Origin: Chroococcidiopsis sp. CCMEE 29
GTDB lineage: Bacteria; Cyanobacteriota; Cyanobacteriia; Cyanobacteriales; Chroococcidiopsidaceae
Assembly (NCBI RefSeq): GCF_023558375.1
Contig: NZ_CP083761.1
Coordinates: forward strand, 558,001 to 622,000
DNA: 64,000 nt
Reading direction: 5' to 3'
The notes beneath the pieces are model-generated. The model saw nothing but the letters and a program-made list of their open reading frames with translations, searched no databases and was not told where the DNA came from. The first letter of the stretch is position 1, and each line of letters starts with the position of its first letter. The translations under genes were made by a program, and so were the position numbers. Below are positions 44,286 through 54,691 of this stretch, in pieces.

Positions 44286-45617
44286 ATGAATGCAACTAAC
44301 TTAAGGGATAAAATTCGTCAGCAATTTGATTCGGGTCCTTATCCTAGAATTCCCTTAGGTAAATCTCCTAAGAATGATGCGATGTTACTCTATGTCCATA
44401 ACTTAGCAAACCCCTACTACTTAAGAAGCCAAAAAGTTATCGGGACAGAAGGCAAATTAATTTTAGATGCCGGATGTGGTACTGGCTACAAGTCCTTAGT
44501 TTTAGCAGAAGCAAATCCAGGGGCAAAAATTATTGGAGTTGATATATCAGAAAAATCTGTTGAACTGGCTCGAAAACGCTTGCAGTATCACGGAGTTACT
44601 CACACTGAATTTCATGCTATTTCAATTGAAGATTTACCGCAGCTAGGTCTAAGGTTTGACTATATTAATTGTGACGAAGTTTTATATCTTCTTCCTGACC
44701 CTGCTGTTGGCTTGCAAGCAATGAAATCTGTCTTGCAGCCGGATGGTTTAATTCGAGCTAATCTCCATAGTTCGTTGCAGCGGAGATACTTCTACCGCGC
44801 TCAGGAAGTTTTCAAGTTGATGGGGTTGATGGATCGTAACCCAGAATCATTGGAAATTGACTTGGTGCGAAATATAATGAACAGTCTGAAAGATCAAGTT
44901 GAACTTAAGGCTATCACCTGGAAACCCGAGCTTGAAAAAGATGAAGAGCGAATTTTAGCAAATTATTTATTACAGGGAGATAAAGGATATACTATCCCGG
45001 AACTTTTCTCTGCTTTGAGGACAGCTGATTTAGAGTTTGTCAGCATGGTGAATTGGTGGCAATGGGACTTGATGCAGTTGTTTAAAGAACCAGAAAATTT
45101 GCCAGCTTTTTTGGCAATGAGTTTGCCAGAAACGACTGTAGAAGAGCACCTACATCTATTTGAGCTGCTACATCCTTTCCATCGGCTGCTGGACTTTTGG
45201 TGTGGTCATCCTAACCAGGGGCAATTTTACGACCCGGTTAGTGAGTGGACGCTATCTGAGTGGCAAGCAGCACAGGTTCACCTAGTTCCTCAACTGAGAA
45301 CGCCGGAACTAAAAGTAGAACTGGTTAAATGTGTGATGGAGCTAAAGCCGTTTGAAATTAGCAGCCAGTTGCAAATGGGGGAAAGACCCGTATCTATAGA
45401 CAGTACGATTGCAGCTTGTCTCCTACCTTTATGGGAGGGGTCGCAGTCGATGGAGTCACTAGTGGAGCGTTGGCAAAAATTAAGACCCGTGAATCCCGTA
45501 AATTTAGAGCTGACAACAGAGGTGGAGGCTTTGGACTTTGTAAGGCAAACTCTAACGGGGTTGGAGAAACTGGGTTATGTGCTTTTAGAATTGGTTAATC
45601 GATTGACAACAAATTAG
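44286..45617 (+). CDS. Class I SAM-dependent methyltransferase with long C-terminal domain
   Basis: 443 residues from ATG 44286 (the TTG two codons earlier is rejected because AGGAGA is spaced for the ATG). SAM motif I 'LILDAGCGTGYKSLVLAEA' near 58-76 and 'GVDISEKSVELARKRLQYHG' (motif II) are clear. The C-terminal about 240 residues form a separate helical domain of a type seen in cyanobacterial methyltransferases, ending with an 'LEKLGYVLLELV' stretch. The substrate is unknown. Confidence 0.85.
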   Translation: MNATNLRDKIRQQFDSGPYPRIPLGKSPKNDAMLLYVHNLANPYYLRSQKVIGTEGKLILDAGCGTGYKSLVLAEANPGAKIIGVDISEKSVELARKRLQYHGVTHTEFHAISIEDLPQLGLRFDYINCDEVLYLLPDPAVGLQAMKSVLQPDGLIRANLHSSLQRRYFYRAQEVFKLMGLMDRNPESLEIDLVRNIMNSLKDQVELKAITWKPELEKDEERILANYLLQGDKGYTIPELFSALRTADLEFVSMVNWWQWDLMQLFKEPENLPAFLAMSLPETTVEEHLHLFELLHPFHRLLDFWCGHPNQGQFYDPVSEWTLSEWQAAQVHLVPQLRTPELKVELVKCVMELKPFEISSQLQMGERPVSIDSTIAACLLPLWEGSQSMESLVERWQKLRPVNPVNLELTTEVEALDFVRQTLTGLEKLGYVLLELVNRLTTN

Positions 45618-45662
45618 CCCTATCCTGCCCCCTGCTTTCTCAACAAATTGATTCCTGCAAGT

Positions 45663-48600
45663 CTATTTACTGCGTCCAGCGAGTTTGCCGACTACCACGG
45701 CCAATTCAGATGGATCGACTGGTTTAGGAACGTGTAGCTGGAAGCCTGCCAACAAAGCCTGTGTCCGATCTTCTGCTCTAGCATATGCTGTCAGTGCCAC
45801 AGCTGGAATTTGTCCTCCTTGCTCGGCTTCAAGTGCTCGCAGTTTGCGAATTAGGGTGTAACCATCTTCTCCTGGCATACCAATATCACTCACCAGTACC
45901 TGCGGCTGAAATTGTTCGAGAACTGCCAATGCCTCAATGGCAGAAGCAACAGCTTTCACTTCGGCTCCGCACTGTCCAAGCACTGTCGCGATCAATTCAC
46001 GTGCGTCCAGCTCATCATCTACGACCAGTACCCGTAAGCCGTCAAGCGCTAGCGGGCAAAGCTTGGGCACTTCATTTGTTACCATTGGTTGCATCGGTAG
46101 CTCCTTGGCTGTCGCACAACTAACAGCCATCAGCGGTAGCTCCACAATGAATGTTGCTCCTTGTCCTACTCCTGGACTTTCTGCGTAAACAGTGCCGCCG
46201 TGCAGTTCTACCAAGTGGCGTACAATCGCTAACCCCAAACCGAGCCCCCCTTGGGATCTTGTCATTGAGCTGTCGGCTTGGCGGAAGCGTTCAAATACAT
46301 AGGGGAGAAAATCCGGGCTGATACCTTGACCTGTATCGCTCACTCGGATCTGCACCTTGGAGTTAATCACCGCCAGCCGAATCTCGACGAGTCCCCCCTT
46401 GGGTGTGAACTTGACTGCATTAGAGAGCAGATTCCAAACTACCTGTTGTAAGCGGTTCGCATCACCTAAGACCGGTCCTGCGGGAGTATCGAATAAGGAC
46501 TTAAGCTGAATATCCTTAGCTTCAGCGGCTGGTAGTACCGTTTCAATCGCTGCCGAAATCACTGGTACAAGTTCTACCGGACGAACATTCAAGCGTAGCT
46601 TACCCGTAATAATGCGCGATACGTCTAGGACATCCTCAATTAGTTGTGCCAATGACTTGGTATTGCGGTCAATCGTTTCGAGGGCACGAGTAGTGGTGGC
46701 TTCGTCGAACTTCCGGGTGCGGAGTAGCTGTATCCACCCAAGCATCGCGTTCAGGGGAGTGCGCAGTTCGTGGGAAAGTGTGGCGAGAAACTCATCCTTG
46801 ATCCGGTTTGCTGCCTCAGCTTCAGCGCGTGCTGCTTGCTCGCGGGCTAGTAGCTGTTCGCGTTCTACCTCTGCCTGCTTGCGATCGCTGATGTCCATAT
46901 TGACACCAATCATGCGTAATGGCTTCCCGGTGCGATCGCAAAAGACGTGAGCTTTAGCTGCGAGCCAATGTAAGCTGCCGTCAGGCGAAAGGATGCGGAA
47001 CTCAGTATCTAACTCTGTGCCTTCCATTGCAGCACTCCTGACTTCCTGTTGTGCCCTAACACGATCCTCAGGATGGAGAAACTGTGTCCAGTTGCCATAG
47101 TTGCCACCAAAGCTGCCTGGTGCAAGCCCGTATACGGCTTCAAGTTCTTCTGTCCAAGTTACTTGCTCGGTTTGAATATTCCACTCAAACGTGCCGATCT
47201 TCCCAGCCTTTTGCGCTAACTCCAGCCGCTTTTGGTTGTTTTTGAGTGCATCTTCAGTCTGTTTACGCTCAGTAATTTCACGTTGGCTCCCCCAGGCTCG
47301 GACTAAAACACCATTCTCAACAATTCCCACAAGGTTATTTAAGAAGTACTTTGATCTGCCTTGCTTATCGAGTTCATGGGATTCTGCATCGTTCAGCCGG
47401 TATCCAGAACGAATAAAGCTATACAAATATTCAATATTATGGGGATCTGAAGAAATCAGGAAGTCTGCTAGCCTTGCCCCGACAATTTCTTCCGCACAGG
47501 TAAAGCCATACATTTGTGCCATGGCATTGTTGCATTCCGCCAGGTAGCCATACTGGTAAAGATGCTGAATTTGCTCATCTTCTGACAGATCTGTTGAGAG
47601 GGGCTGTTCAAGTTCAAACCGCCAAATACCTTCAGAACTCTGTTCCACAAAAGCGCGGTAGCTTTCCTCGCTTTTTCGTAAGGCAAGCTCATTTCGTTTG
47701 CGAACAGTAATGTCGCGGTAAGTGGTAACGATGCCAGCTACTTCCGGCTGCGCCAGCAGGTTATTGGCGCTCACTTCAAAATCTCGCGCCTCACTATCAG
47801 CGTGTAGTAGACAAAACTCAGTTGTAATGTCGATTCCTGGAAAAGCGATCGCTTGTTTGATCAGATTCTCCGCCATGTTTCGCTCTTCAGGATGGACAAA
47901 TTGAAAAACTTTTTTGCCCAGCCAATCCTGAGGTGGATAACCTAAAATTCGTTGCACGGATGCACTGGTGTAACTTATAGTGCCATCGGCAGCAACAACC
48001 GCGATGATATCAGAGGCATTTTGTACGAGGGAGCGGAAGCGCTCTTCGCTTTGGCGCAGTGCCTCGGCTCTTGCCATCTGGAGATTGAGCCGTTGATCGA
48101 AGATGGAAGCCACCATCGCTAGAGCCATTACGATCAACGTAGCAATTGCGATTCCCACTGCCAGCATCGAGTGACGGACAAGATGGGACGAATGCAACCC
48201 CGGTTGCTCAGTTATTTCGAAGCTAACCGCTGCCATTGCGGTATAGTGCGTACCAGCGATCGCACTCCCCATCAAAATTGCGCTGCCAAACCGTCGCACA
48301 CTTCCAATCAGGGTGTTGTCATTTCGCAGCTTGAACGCCAACCACAAAGCCATGAGGGAGGCAATGATGGCAATGGCGATTGAAAGTCCAACTAGTACCG
48401 GGTTGTAGTGAGCGATCGCCTGTAATCGCATTGCCGCCATCCCTGTATAATTCATGGCAGCAATCCCAAGTCCCATGAAAATACTGCCAACTAGTAGCGC
48501 TAGCTGACTGAGCTGCTGGCGGCTAACTATAAATAGAGCAGCCCCGGAAACTATAATTGTCACTACCATCGACGCTAAAACGATGAAGCAGTCATGGGAC

Positions 48601-48833
48601 ATGGGTATAGGCAAGTTATAGGCAAGTATGCCGATGAAGTGCATTGACCAAATGCCAATCCCCATGGCGATCGCGCCTCCAATTAGCCACAGCTTGCGCT
48701 CTCGTCCTTGAGCCACAGTTACTCGCCCAACTAAATCTAGCGCTGTGTAAGAAGTGATAATGGCAATGACAACTGAAAGAACAACAAGGGGTAAATTGTA
48801 GGTAGCATTCAAGGCTGTAACTGTAGCGATCAC
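45663..48833 (-). CDS. MHYT-PAS hybrid histidine kinase
   Basis: 1056 residues. The seven-helix MHYT sensor (about 1-250) has the diagnostic motifs WSMHFIG, AAMNYTGMAAM and AGTHYTAMAAV, proposed to bind a metal such as Cu. Three PAS domains follow (about 265-390, 395-525, 535-660), then HisKA with 'FLATLSHELRTPLNAMLGW' (phospho-His near 690), HATPase with N box 'VVWNLLSNAVKFTP' and G boxes, and a C-terminal receiver with Asp in 'VLVSDIGMPGEDG'. All catalytic residues appear intact. It is convergent with the methyltransferase gene; no cognate regulator gene is adjacent. Confidence 0.92.
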   Translation of the reverse strand: MIATVTALNATYNLPLVVLSVVIAIITSYTALDLVGRVTVAQGRERKLWLIGGAIAMGIGIWSMHFIGILAYNLPIPMSHDCFIVLASMVVTIIVSGAALFIVSRQQLSQLALLVGSIFMGLGIAAMNYTGMAAMRLQAIAHYNPVLVGLSIAIAIIASLMALWLAFKLRNDNTLIGSVRRFGSAILMGSAIAGTHYTAMAAVSFEITEQPGLHSSHLVRHSMLAVGIAIATLIVMALAMVASIFDQRLNLQMARAEALRQSEERFRSLVQNASDIIAVVAADGTISYTSASVQRILGYPPQDWLGKKVFQFVHPEERNMAENLIKQAIAFPGIDITTEFCLLHADSEARDFEVSANNLLAQPEVAGIVTTYRDITVRKRNELALRKSEESYRAFVEQSSEGIWRFELEQPLSTDLSEDEQIQHLYQYGYLAECNNAMAQMYGFTCAEEIVGARLADFLISSDPHNIEYLYSFIRSGYRLNDAESHELDKQGRSKYFLNNLVGIVENGVLVRAWGSQREITERKQTEDALKNNQKRLELAQKAGKIGTFEWNIQTEQVTWTEELEAVYGLAPGSFGGNYGNWTQFLHPEDRVRAQQEVRSAAMEGTELDTEFRILSPDGSLHWLAAKAHVFCDRTGKPLRMIGVNMDISDRKQAEVEREQLLAREQAARAEAEAANRIKDEFLATLSHELRTPLNAMLGWIQLLRTRKFDEATTTRALETIDRNTKSLAQLIEDVLDVSRIITGKLRLNVRPVELVPVISAAIETVLPAAEAKDIQLKSLFDTPAGPVLGDANRLQQVVWNLLSNAVKFTPKGGLVEIRLAVINSKVQIRVSDTGQGISPDFLPYVFERFRQADSSMTRSQGGLGLGLAIVRHLVELHGGTVYAESPGVGQGATFIVELPLMAVSCATAKELPMQPMVTNEVPKLCPLALDGLRVLVVDDELDARELIATVLGQCGAEVKAVASAIEALAVLEQFQPQVLVSDIGMPGEDGYTLIRKLRALEAEQGGQIPAVALTAYARAEDRTQALLAGFQLHVPKPVDPSELAVVVGKLAGRSK

Positions 48834-48977
48834 CGACTTATCTCTCTCCTAGAATGAGCGGGGTGAGCAAGAATTTGACAATAGATAAGGATGTAGCTTG
48901 CTTGCTTATAGGAGTAGGCGTAAAAATTAATCGCCCACTACTTTTCATCCTTCATCCTCTATCCTTCATCCTTCCTC

Positions 48978-50582
48978 ATGGCTCGTACCCCTACATTATC
49001 TTTTGATCGAGGCACTCTAATTTTGCATCCCCCCCCCAGAGGAAAAACTTGGGTCGATTACGCAACATGGGATGACAGAGTAGAGAAGTTTCGCATTCCA
49101 GCTATTCACTACCGCCAGCTAGTGGAAACACTGCAAGCGGAAGGCAGTAACTTTAGCGACGAAGCAAGGGGATTTGAGCCGCTGGAACTCATCCCTAGCA
49201 TGGAAATGGAACCCTACCTCCATCAGAGTGAGGCGTTAGCAGCTTGGAAGCAGGCAGGACGCAAAGGGGTGGTGGTGCTGCCTACAGCAGCTGGTAAGAC
49301 TTATCTGGCTCAACTGGCAATGCAAGCAACTCCCCGGAGTACGTTAATTGTAGTGCCAACGCTGGATTTGATGCATCAGTGGTATGCACACCTGGAGGCG
49401 GCGTTTCCAGATGCAGAAGTGGGATTGCTTGGGGGCGGTTCGCGCGATCGTACTCCGATTCTTGTCGCTACCTATGACAGTGCAGCGATTCATGCCGAAT
49501 CGTTGGGAAATCGCTACGCGCTGTTAATCTTTGATGAGTGTCACCACTTGCCGACAGATTTTAACCGGGTAATTGCTGAGTATGCGATCGCACCCTATCG
49601 ACTCGGACTGACTGCCACGCCGGAACGGACAGATGGCAAACACGCTGACTTAAATATCTTAATTGGGGCAGAAATCTATCGCAAAACAGCTGAGGAACTG
49701 GCGGGAAAGGCGTTAGCACAGCATGAAGTTGTCCAAATTAAAGTCAAACTATCGCAACACGAGCGCGATCGCTATAACCAGTTAATTCAACTGCGTAATG
49801 ATTTTTTGCGGGAATCAAAGATTTCTCTTGGTAGCCTGAAAGGTTGGCAGTTGTTTGTCCAAGCGAGTGCGCGCTCTCAATCCGGACGTAGAGCGATGTT
49901 AGCACACCGGGAAGCGAAGGAAATTGCTTTGGGTACGGACGGTAAGCTGCGGATTTTGGCTGATTTGATTGCCGAACACTACCCGGAACGGACGCTGATT
50001 TTTACCGCTGACAATGCCACTGTTTATCGCATTTCTCAAGATTTCTTGATTCCAGCAATTACCCATCAAACTCCGGTGAAGGAAAGACACGAAATTTTAA
50101 CGCGGTTTCGGGAGGGAGAATATAGAACGCTGGTGGCTTCTCACGTTTTGAATGAGGGAGTGGATGTACCAGCCGCAAGTATTGCAATTATTTTATCGGG
50201 TACGGGTTCGGCACGGGAGTACATTCAGCGGTTGGGACGAGTGCTGCGTCAGGGGAAGGATAAGGATAAGTTTGCTTTGTTGTATGAGGTGGTGGCGGAG
50301 GATACGAGTGAGGAGGGGACTTCTATGCGGCGGCGAGGAGGCAAGAAGAGAGAAGTAGGGGAGGAAAAAGTAAAACAACTAGAAATCGTGCCACCATCGA
50401 AGAAAGCTGCTTATGGCAGTAGTTACCAAACAAGCTACCGAGCTGCTGAGTCAAAAGATTCAGAAGGAAAATACTCAATCCAAAATCAAAAATCTAAAAT
50501 CCAAAATCAAAATGTTGCCAAGCGAGCTGCTGATGCACCGGCAAAATGGGGAGGAGATCGTTCCGAAGAGACTGAAGATTGA
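48978..50582 (+). CDS. XPB/RAD25-like superfamily 2 helicase
   Basis: 534 residues. The N-terminal region (about 1-75) resembles the damage-recognition domain of archaeal XPB. Walker A LPTAAGKT (about 101-108), DECH box (186-189), motif III TATPER (212-217) and motif VI 'QRLGRVLRQGKDKDK' are present. Archaeal XPB works with the nuclease Bax1 in a bubble-cutting repair pair, and the next gene is a Bax1/DUF790 homologue overlapping by 71 bp. The last about 80 residues are low-complexity and include 'SIQNQKSKIQNQN', translated from the TCCAAAATC repeat, so the native C-terminus may have ended earlier. Confidence 0.9.
   Translation: MARTPTLSFDRGTLILHPPPRGKTWVDYATWDDRVEKFRIPAIHYRQLVETLQAEGSNFSDEARGFEPLELIPSMEMEPYLHQSEALAAWKQAGRKGVVVLPTAAGKTYLAQLAMQATPRSTLIVVPTLDLMHQWYAHLEAAFPDAEVGLLGGGSRDRTPILVATYDSAAIHAESLGNRYALLIFDECHHLPTDFNRVIAEYAIAPYRLGLTATPERTDGKHADLNILIGAEIYRKTAEELAGKALAQHEVVQIKVKLSQHERDRYNQLIQLRNDFLRESKISLGSLKGWQLFVQASARSQSGRRAMLAHREAKEIALGTDGKLRILADLIAEHYPERTLIFTADNATVYRISQDFLIPAITHQTPVKERHEILTRFREGEYRTLVASHVLNEGVDVPAASIAIILSGTGSAREYIQRLGRVLRQGKDKDKFALLYEVVAEDTSEEGTSMRRRGGKKREVGEEKVKQLEIVPPSKKAAYGSSYQTSYRAAESKDSEGKYSIQNQKSKIQNQNVAKRAADAPAKWGGDRSEETED
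50466..50513. repeat. TCCAAAATC/TCTAAAATC repeat in the helicase-nuclease overlap
   Basis: Four units of CAAAATC/TAAAATC type lie in the coding overlap between the helicase and Bax1-like genes. They are translated in the helicase frame. The same family is found at 2263-2287 and inside the riboswitch at about 63718-63740. Confidence 0.8.
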
Positions 50583-51723
50583 TGAGCAGAATTTGGCGAT
50601 CGCGACTGAGTTAATCGCTTGTTTTCAGGAGGCGCTGGGTACCACTCAGGGAGAACTTGAGCGACAGTTGCAGGAGTTGGAAGGTGATAGTACGGATTAT
50701 CGTTTGAAGCGGGGGTTAGCTCATCTGCTGAAAAGTCTGTGTGAGTTAGAGGTGGTGAGTCCGTTAGAACCGCAGTTGTTGCGAGAGCGGGTGTTTGCTT
50801 TATCTGCTCAGTCAATTCCCAGTTCTCATCAGAGTCATCAAGTGCTCAGTTCGTTGGCGTTGCAGTTGAGTCATGAACTTGAGCGGGAAGTTTTGCCGGC
50901 TCAAATTCGCACCGGACTTTATGCAGATTTAGCAGAGAATCGAATTTTGACCCGGTTTGATGCGCCAACACCGGAGGAGTTGTTGCATCGATACAACTTG
51001 TCACAGGTGCAGGGTGTATTCTATCGCGCTAGTCACCTCACGCTGAATGCTCATCGCAATGTTCCGGGTGAGTATAAGTTGTTATTTCGCTATCTGAAGC
51101 TGTTTCAACTGATGGCTTACATTGAGGGCGATGCCGATCATGGGTTTACGATTAATATCGATGGTCCTACAAGTTTATTTAATCCGAGTACGCGGTATGG
51201 TTTGGCGATCGCTAAACTGATTCCAGCTTTACTCCACGTGACTAAATGGAGTTTGAGTGCGACGTTACAAACCCGCGATTTTTACACAAACAATTGGAAA
51301 ACTGGACGGTTTAGCCTAAATTCTGATTGTGGTTTGGTATCTCATTACCCACCAGGCAAGCCTTATGACAGCATGCTAGAAGCTGCGTTTGCCGATCGCT
51401 GGGATGCGCTGAAAACGGACTGGGTGTTAGAGCGTGAAGTTGACTTGATTCCGATTCCTGGTAGTGTGATGATTCCCGACTTTCGCCTAGTGCATCCGGA
51501 TGGACGCACATTTTTATTAGAAATTGTCGGCTATTGGCGACCGGAATATTTACAAAAAAAATTTGCTCAAGTGCGCCGGGCTGAATGTGATAACTTAATT
51601 CTGGCAATTTCAGAGCGGCTGAATTTGGAAAAAGCCGGAGTGAAGGTAAGTGATGTCCCGGCGAGAATGGTGTGGTTTAAGGATAAGTTGCTGCCTAAAC
51701 CTGTGTTAGCGATAATGGAATGA
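50512..51723 (+). CDS. Bax1-like nuclease (DUF790 family)
   Basis: 403 residues from ATG 50512 (MLPSELLMHRQNGEEIVPKRL), which matches the family N-terminus; the longer frame at 50413 is translated repeat. The C-terminal part (about 300-400) holds a PD-(D/E)XK-type core: 'VMIPDFRLVHPDGRTFLLEIVGYWRPEYLQKK' supplies the Asp, Glu and Lys pattern. In archaea Bax1 binds XPB and cuts DNA beside bubbles; here the pair is likely used in nucleotide-excision-like repair or defence (inference). The overlap of 71 bp with the helicase gene supports coupled translation. Confidence 0.88.
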   Translation: MLPSELLMHRQNGEEIVPKRLKIDEQNLAIATELIACFQEALGTTQGELERQLQELEGDSTDYRLKRGLAHLLKSLCELEVVSPLEPQLLRERVFALSAQSIPSSHQSHQVLSSLALQLSHELEREVLPAQIRTGLYADLAENRILTRFDAPTPEELLHRYNLSQVQGVFYRASHLTLNAHRNVPGEYKLLFRYLKLFQLMAYIEGDADHGFTINIDGPTSLFNPSTRYGLAIAKLIPALLHVTKWSLSATLQTRDFYTNNWKTGRFSLNSDCGLVSHYPPGKPYDSMLEAAFADRWDALKTDWVLEREVDLIPIPGSVMIPDFRLVHPDGRTFLLEIVGYWRPEYLQKKFAQVRRAECDNLILAISERLNLEKAGVKVSDVPARMVWFKDKLLPKPVLAIME

Positions 51724-51760
51724 ATTTGTAGCTGGCAAAAATTCAGTTTAACCATAAAAA

Positions 51761-51786
51761 AACAACAGCGATCGCTGTTGTTTTTG
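51761..51786. terminator. Bidirectional terminator with a HIP1 octamer in its stem
   Basis: AACAACAGCGATCGCTGTTGTT (51761-51782 read in full) is a perfect 22-bp palindrome centred on GCGATCGC. It is flanked by AAAAAA on the left and TTTTTG on the right, so it can stop both the plus-strand Bax1-like gene and the minus-strand clpC gene. It occupies the 84-bp convergent gap. Confidence 0.8.
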
Positions 51787-51807
51787 TTCATATTTTTGGG
51801 TTTGAGA

Positions 51808-54294
51808 TTAAGCAGCTGAAGAGAGTAACAATTCTTGCTGCTCAGACTTTACCACTCTAACTTGACCGTCATTAGCAACATCAACTGTCGCTGCGTCTCC
51901 GTCTTTGATTTGACCAGATAGCATTGCCTCAGCCAGAGAATCTTCTAGAAGTCGCATAATTGCTCGACGTAACGGTCTAGCACCGTAGCTGGGGCTATAG
52001 CCTTCTTCTACCACGCGCTCTTTAAAGCGATCGCTTACTTTGAGAGTGATGGCGCGTTCGGCTAACCGTGCTGAAACTTCTTGCAACATAATGTCAGCGA
52101 TTTGCTTCACCTCATTCTTCGTCAACTGACGGAAGACAATGATCTCATCTAGGCGATTAAGGAACTCAGGACGGAAATATTGCTTGAGTTCTTCATTCAC
52201 TAAAGAGCGAATACGGTTATAAGTAGACTCAGCTTGGTTATCTGAGTATTCAAAGCCCAAACCACCGCCGCCTTTTTCAATCACTTTGGAACCGATGTTG
52301 GAGGTCATAATCAACAGCGTGTTCTTGAAGTCTACTGTGCGACCCTTGGCATCGGTCAAATGACCATCATCCAAAATTTGCAACAGCATATTGAACACGT
52401 CTGGGTGAGCTTTTTCAATTTCGTCGAACAGTACTACTGTGTAAGGTTTGCGACGAACCGCTTCTGTCAGCTGACCACCTTCGTCATATCCCACATAACC
52501 AGGAGGCGAACCAATTAGCTTAGAAACGGTGTGACGTTCCATGTATTCAGACATATCGAGCCGAATCATCGCTTCTTCAGAACCGAAGAAGTAGGAAGCC
52601 AGTGATTTAGCGAGTTCCGTCTTACCAACTCCAGTTGGACCAGAGAAGATAAAGCTAGCAATCGGTCGATTGGGATTCTTCAAACCCACCCGTGCGCGAC
52701 GAATTGCCTTGGAGACAGATGTTACTGCTTCCTCTTGACCAATGAGTCGCTGATGTAAGGTGTCTTCCATGTGCAGCAACAACTCTGACTCAGATTCGGT
52801 CAATTTGTTGACCGGTACTCCTGTCCAAGCGGCAACGATTTGGGCGATGTCTTCTTCATCAACCACAGGCGCGTTCTCTAGGTTCTGAACCGCTTGCTGT
52901 TTGTTTTGGGCGATCGCTTTCAGTTGAGCTTCAATCTCTAACTCGCGATCGCGCAGTTGACCAGCTTTGTCAAAATCTTGAGCATTGACTGCTGCTTCTT
53001 TTTCTTTCGTTACCTGAATTAGTTTCCGATTCAGGTCTTTAGTTTCAGATGGCTGTTGGGAATTTCTGAGACGGACGCGAGATCCAGCCTCATCAATCAA
53101 GTCAATTGCCTTATCAGGCAAGAAGCGGTCTGAGATGTAGCGGTCTGAGAGTTTGGCGGCTGCTTCCAGTGCCACATCCGAGATTTTAACTCGGTGGTGT
53201 TGCTCGTAGCGATCGCGCAGACCATACAAAATCTCGATGGTTTCCTCTACGCTGGGTTCGCCTACCATAATCGGTTGGAAGCGGCGTTCCAAGGCTGCGT
53301 CCCGTTCGATGTGCTTGCGGTATTCATCGAGGGTAGTTGCGCCCAAGCACTGCAGTTCGCCTCGTGCCAATGCTGGTTTCAGCATGTTAGCAGCATCAAT
53401 GCCGCCTTCTACTCCCCCTGTCCCAATCAGGGTATGAATCTCGTCAATGACCAGAATGATATTTCCGGCAGAGCGAATTTCATCCACAATCGCTTTGAGC
53501 CGTTCTTCAAATTCACCTCGATAGCGAGTGCCTGCTACTAGCAAGCCCATATCCAGGCTGAATACCTGCTTGTCTGCTAAGATTCCGGGGACATCATTGT
53601 TGACAATCCGCTGGGCTAAACCTTCAGCGATCGCAGTTTTACCAACTCCGGGTTCCCCAATCAACACGGGGTTATTCTTAGTCCGGCGACCCAAAATTTG
53701 AATCGCACGTTCAATTTCTGGCTGGCGACCGACAACCGGGTCAAGCTTACCTTCTTGAGCCAATTTCGTTAAATTAGTACCAAACTCGTCTAAAAGCACT
53801 GTCTTACTGGTGGAACTCCTGCCCCTTCGCTCTTGTCTGCCACCAGATGGAACAGCTGCTACTTCTCCTAGCTTCTGAATTACAGCGTTGCGGGCTGTCG
53901 TGGAGTCAACACCCAGGTTATCTAGGACTTTCGCTGCTACACCTTCCCCTTCCCGGAGCAATCCTAACAACAGGTGTTCAGGACCAATGTATTCATGTCT
54001 AAGCGTGCGGGCTTCTGTAAAAGCTTGCTCAAACACGCGTCTAACCTTGGGAGTAAATGGAATTTCGCTGGGGACAGACCGATTCCCCCGACCAATAATT
54101 TTCTCTACCTCTGTGCGTGCTGCCGGGAGAGTGATCCCCAGATCCTTCAGTACGTTGGCTGCCACTCCCGTGCCTTCTCCAATCAACCCCAACAGAATCT
54201 GCTCGGTTCCCACTAGGTTATGCCCCAGGCGACGTGCTTCTTCCTGGGCTAGCATGACTGCTTTGATGGCTTTATCTGTGAAGTGTTCAAACAT
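51808..54294 (-). CDS. clpC: ATP-dependent Clp protease ATPase subunit ClpC
   Basis: 828 residues, full length. N-terminal double Clp-N repeats (about 1-150) are followed by AAA1 with GEPGVGKT (about 216-223), a UVR-type middle region (about 420-455, '[18 protein letters not shown]') and AAA2 with GPTGVGKT (about 554-561), with Walker B motifs 'LVIDEIHTL' and '[11 protein letters not shown]'. It is the general HSP100 unfoldase of cyanobacteria, feeding ClpP; it also binds NblA for phycobilisome breakdown. A perfect 9-bp inverted repeat lies 53-72 bp upstream of the start. Confidence 0.97.
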   Translation of the reverse strand: MFEHFTDKAIKAVMLAQEEARRLGHNLVGTEQILLGLIGEGTGVAANVLKDLGITLPAARTEVEKIIGRGNRSVPSEIPFTPKVRRVFEQAFTEARTLRHEYIGPEHLLLGLLREGEGVAAKVLDNLGVDSTTARNAVIQKLGEVAAVPSGGRQERRGRSSTSKTVLLDEFGTNLTKLAQEGKLDPVVGRQPEIERAIQILGRRTKNNPVLIGEPGVGKTAIAEGLAQRIVNNDVPGILADKQVFSLDMGLLVAGTRYRGEFEERLKAIVDEIRSAGNIILVIDEIHTLIGTGGVEGGIDAANMLKPALARGELQCLGATTLDEYRKHIERDAALERRFQPIMVGEPSVEETIEILYGLRDRYEQHHRVKISDVALEAAAKLSDRYISDRFLPDKAIDLIDEAGSRVRLRNSQQPSETKDLNRKLIQVTKEKEAAVNAQDFDKAGQLRDRELEIEAQLKAIAQNKQQAVQNLENAPVVDEEDIAQIVAAWTGVPVNKLTESESELLLHMEDTLHQRLIGQEEAVTSVSKAIRRARVGLKNPNRPIASFIFSGPTGVGKTELAKSLASYFFGSEEAMIRLDMSEYMERHTVSKLIGSPPGYVGYDEGGQLTEAVRRKPYTVVLFDEIEKAHPDVFNMLLQILDDGHLTDAKGRTVDFKNTLLIMTSNIGSKVIEKGGGGLGFEYSDNQAESTYNRIRSLVNEELKQYFRPEFLNRLDEIIVFRQLTKNEVKQIADIMLQEVSARLAERAITLKVSDRFKERVVEEGYSPSYGARPLRRAIMRLLEDSLAEAMLSGQIKDGDAATVDVANDGQVRVVKSEQQELLLSSAA

Positions 54295-54691
54295 GGCGGG
54301 TTTCCTTTACCGAGCTGTTTGAGGGAGTGCAATGATTTTCACCCCCCTACATAAACATTTATGTAGTTTCTTAAGATAATGTATCTCTCTTAAGTTGAAC
54401 TCAGCAGTGGGAACAGCCGTAATAGTTAGGGAGTAGTAGCCGACCGAGATTTATACTGATGAAGAAGAGTCCTAAAAGACGCGGAGACGCGGAGATGCAA
54501 TTTAAATGCCGATTAGCTTATTATCGGCTCTAGCCTAAGAGTGAAACCCACCACATGCGTTGCGTCACATGATTTGGACATGGGTGAGTGGCAGCCCAAT
54601 CGCGTTATGCAGATACACAAACAGAGGAGTCAACCCTTTATTATTGGGTAATTGGCAGCCAGATTCTGAACTACCTGATAGCTATAAATGC
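54295..54691. other. Intergenic region with clpC-upstream palindrome
   Basis: No gene is visible in this 397-bp stretch. CTACATAAA and TTTATGTAG (54347-54366) are perfect complements separated by CA, in a position suitable for an operator or 5'-leader hairpin of clpC. A GCCGAT/ATCGGC hairpin (54508-54528) may end the metK transcript. GACGCGGAGACGCGGAGATGC near 54478 is a short tandem repeat. Confidence 0.5.
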
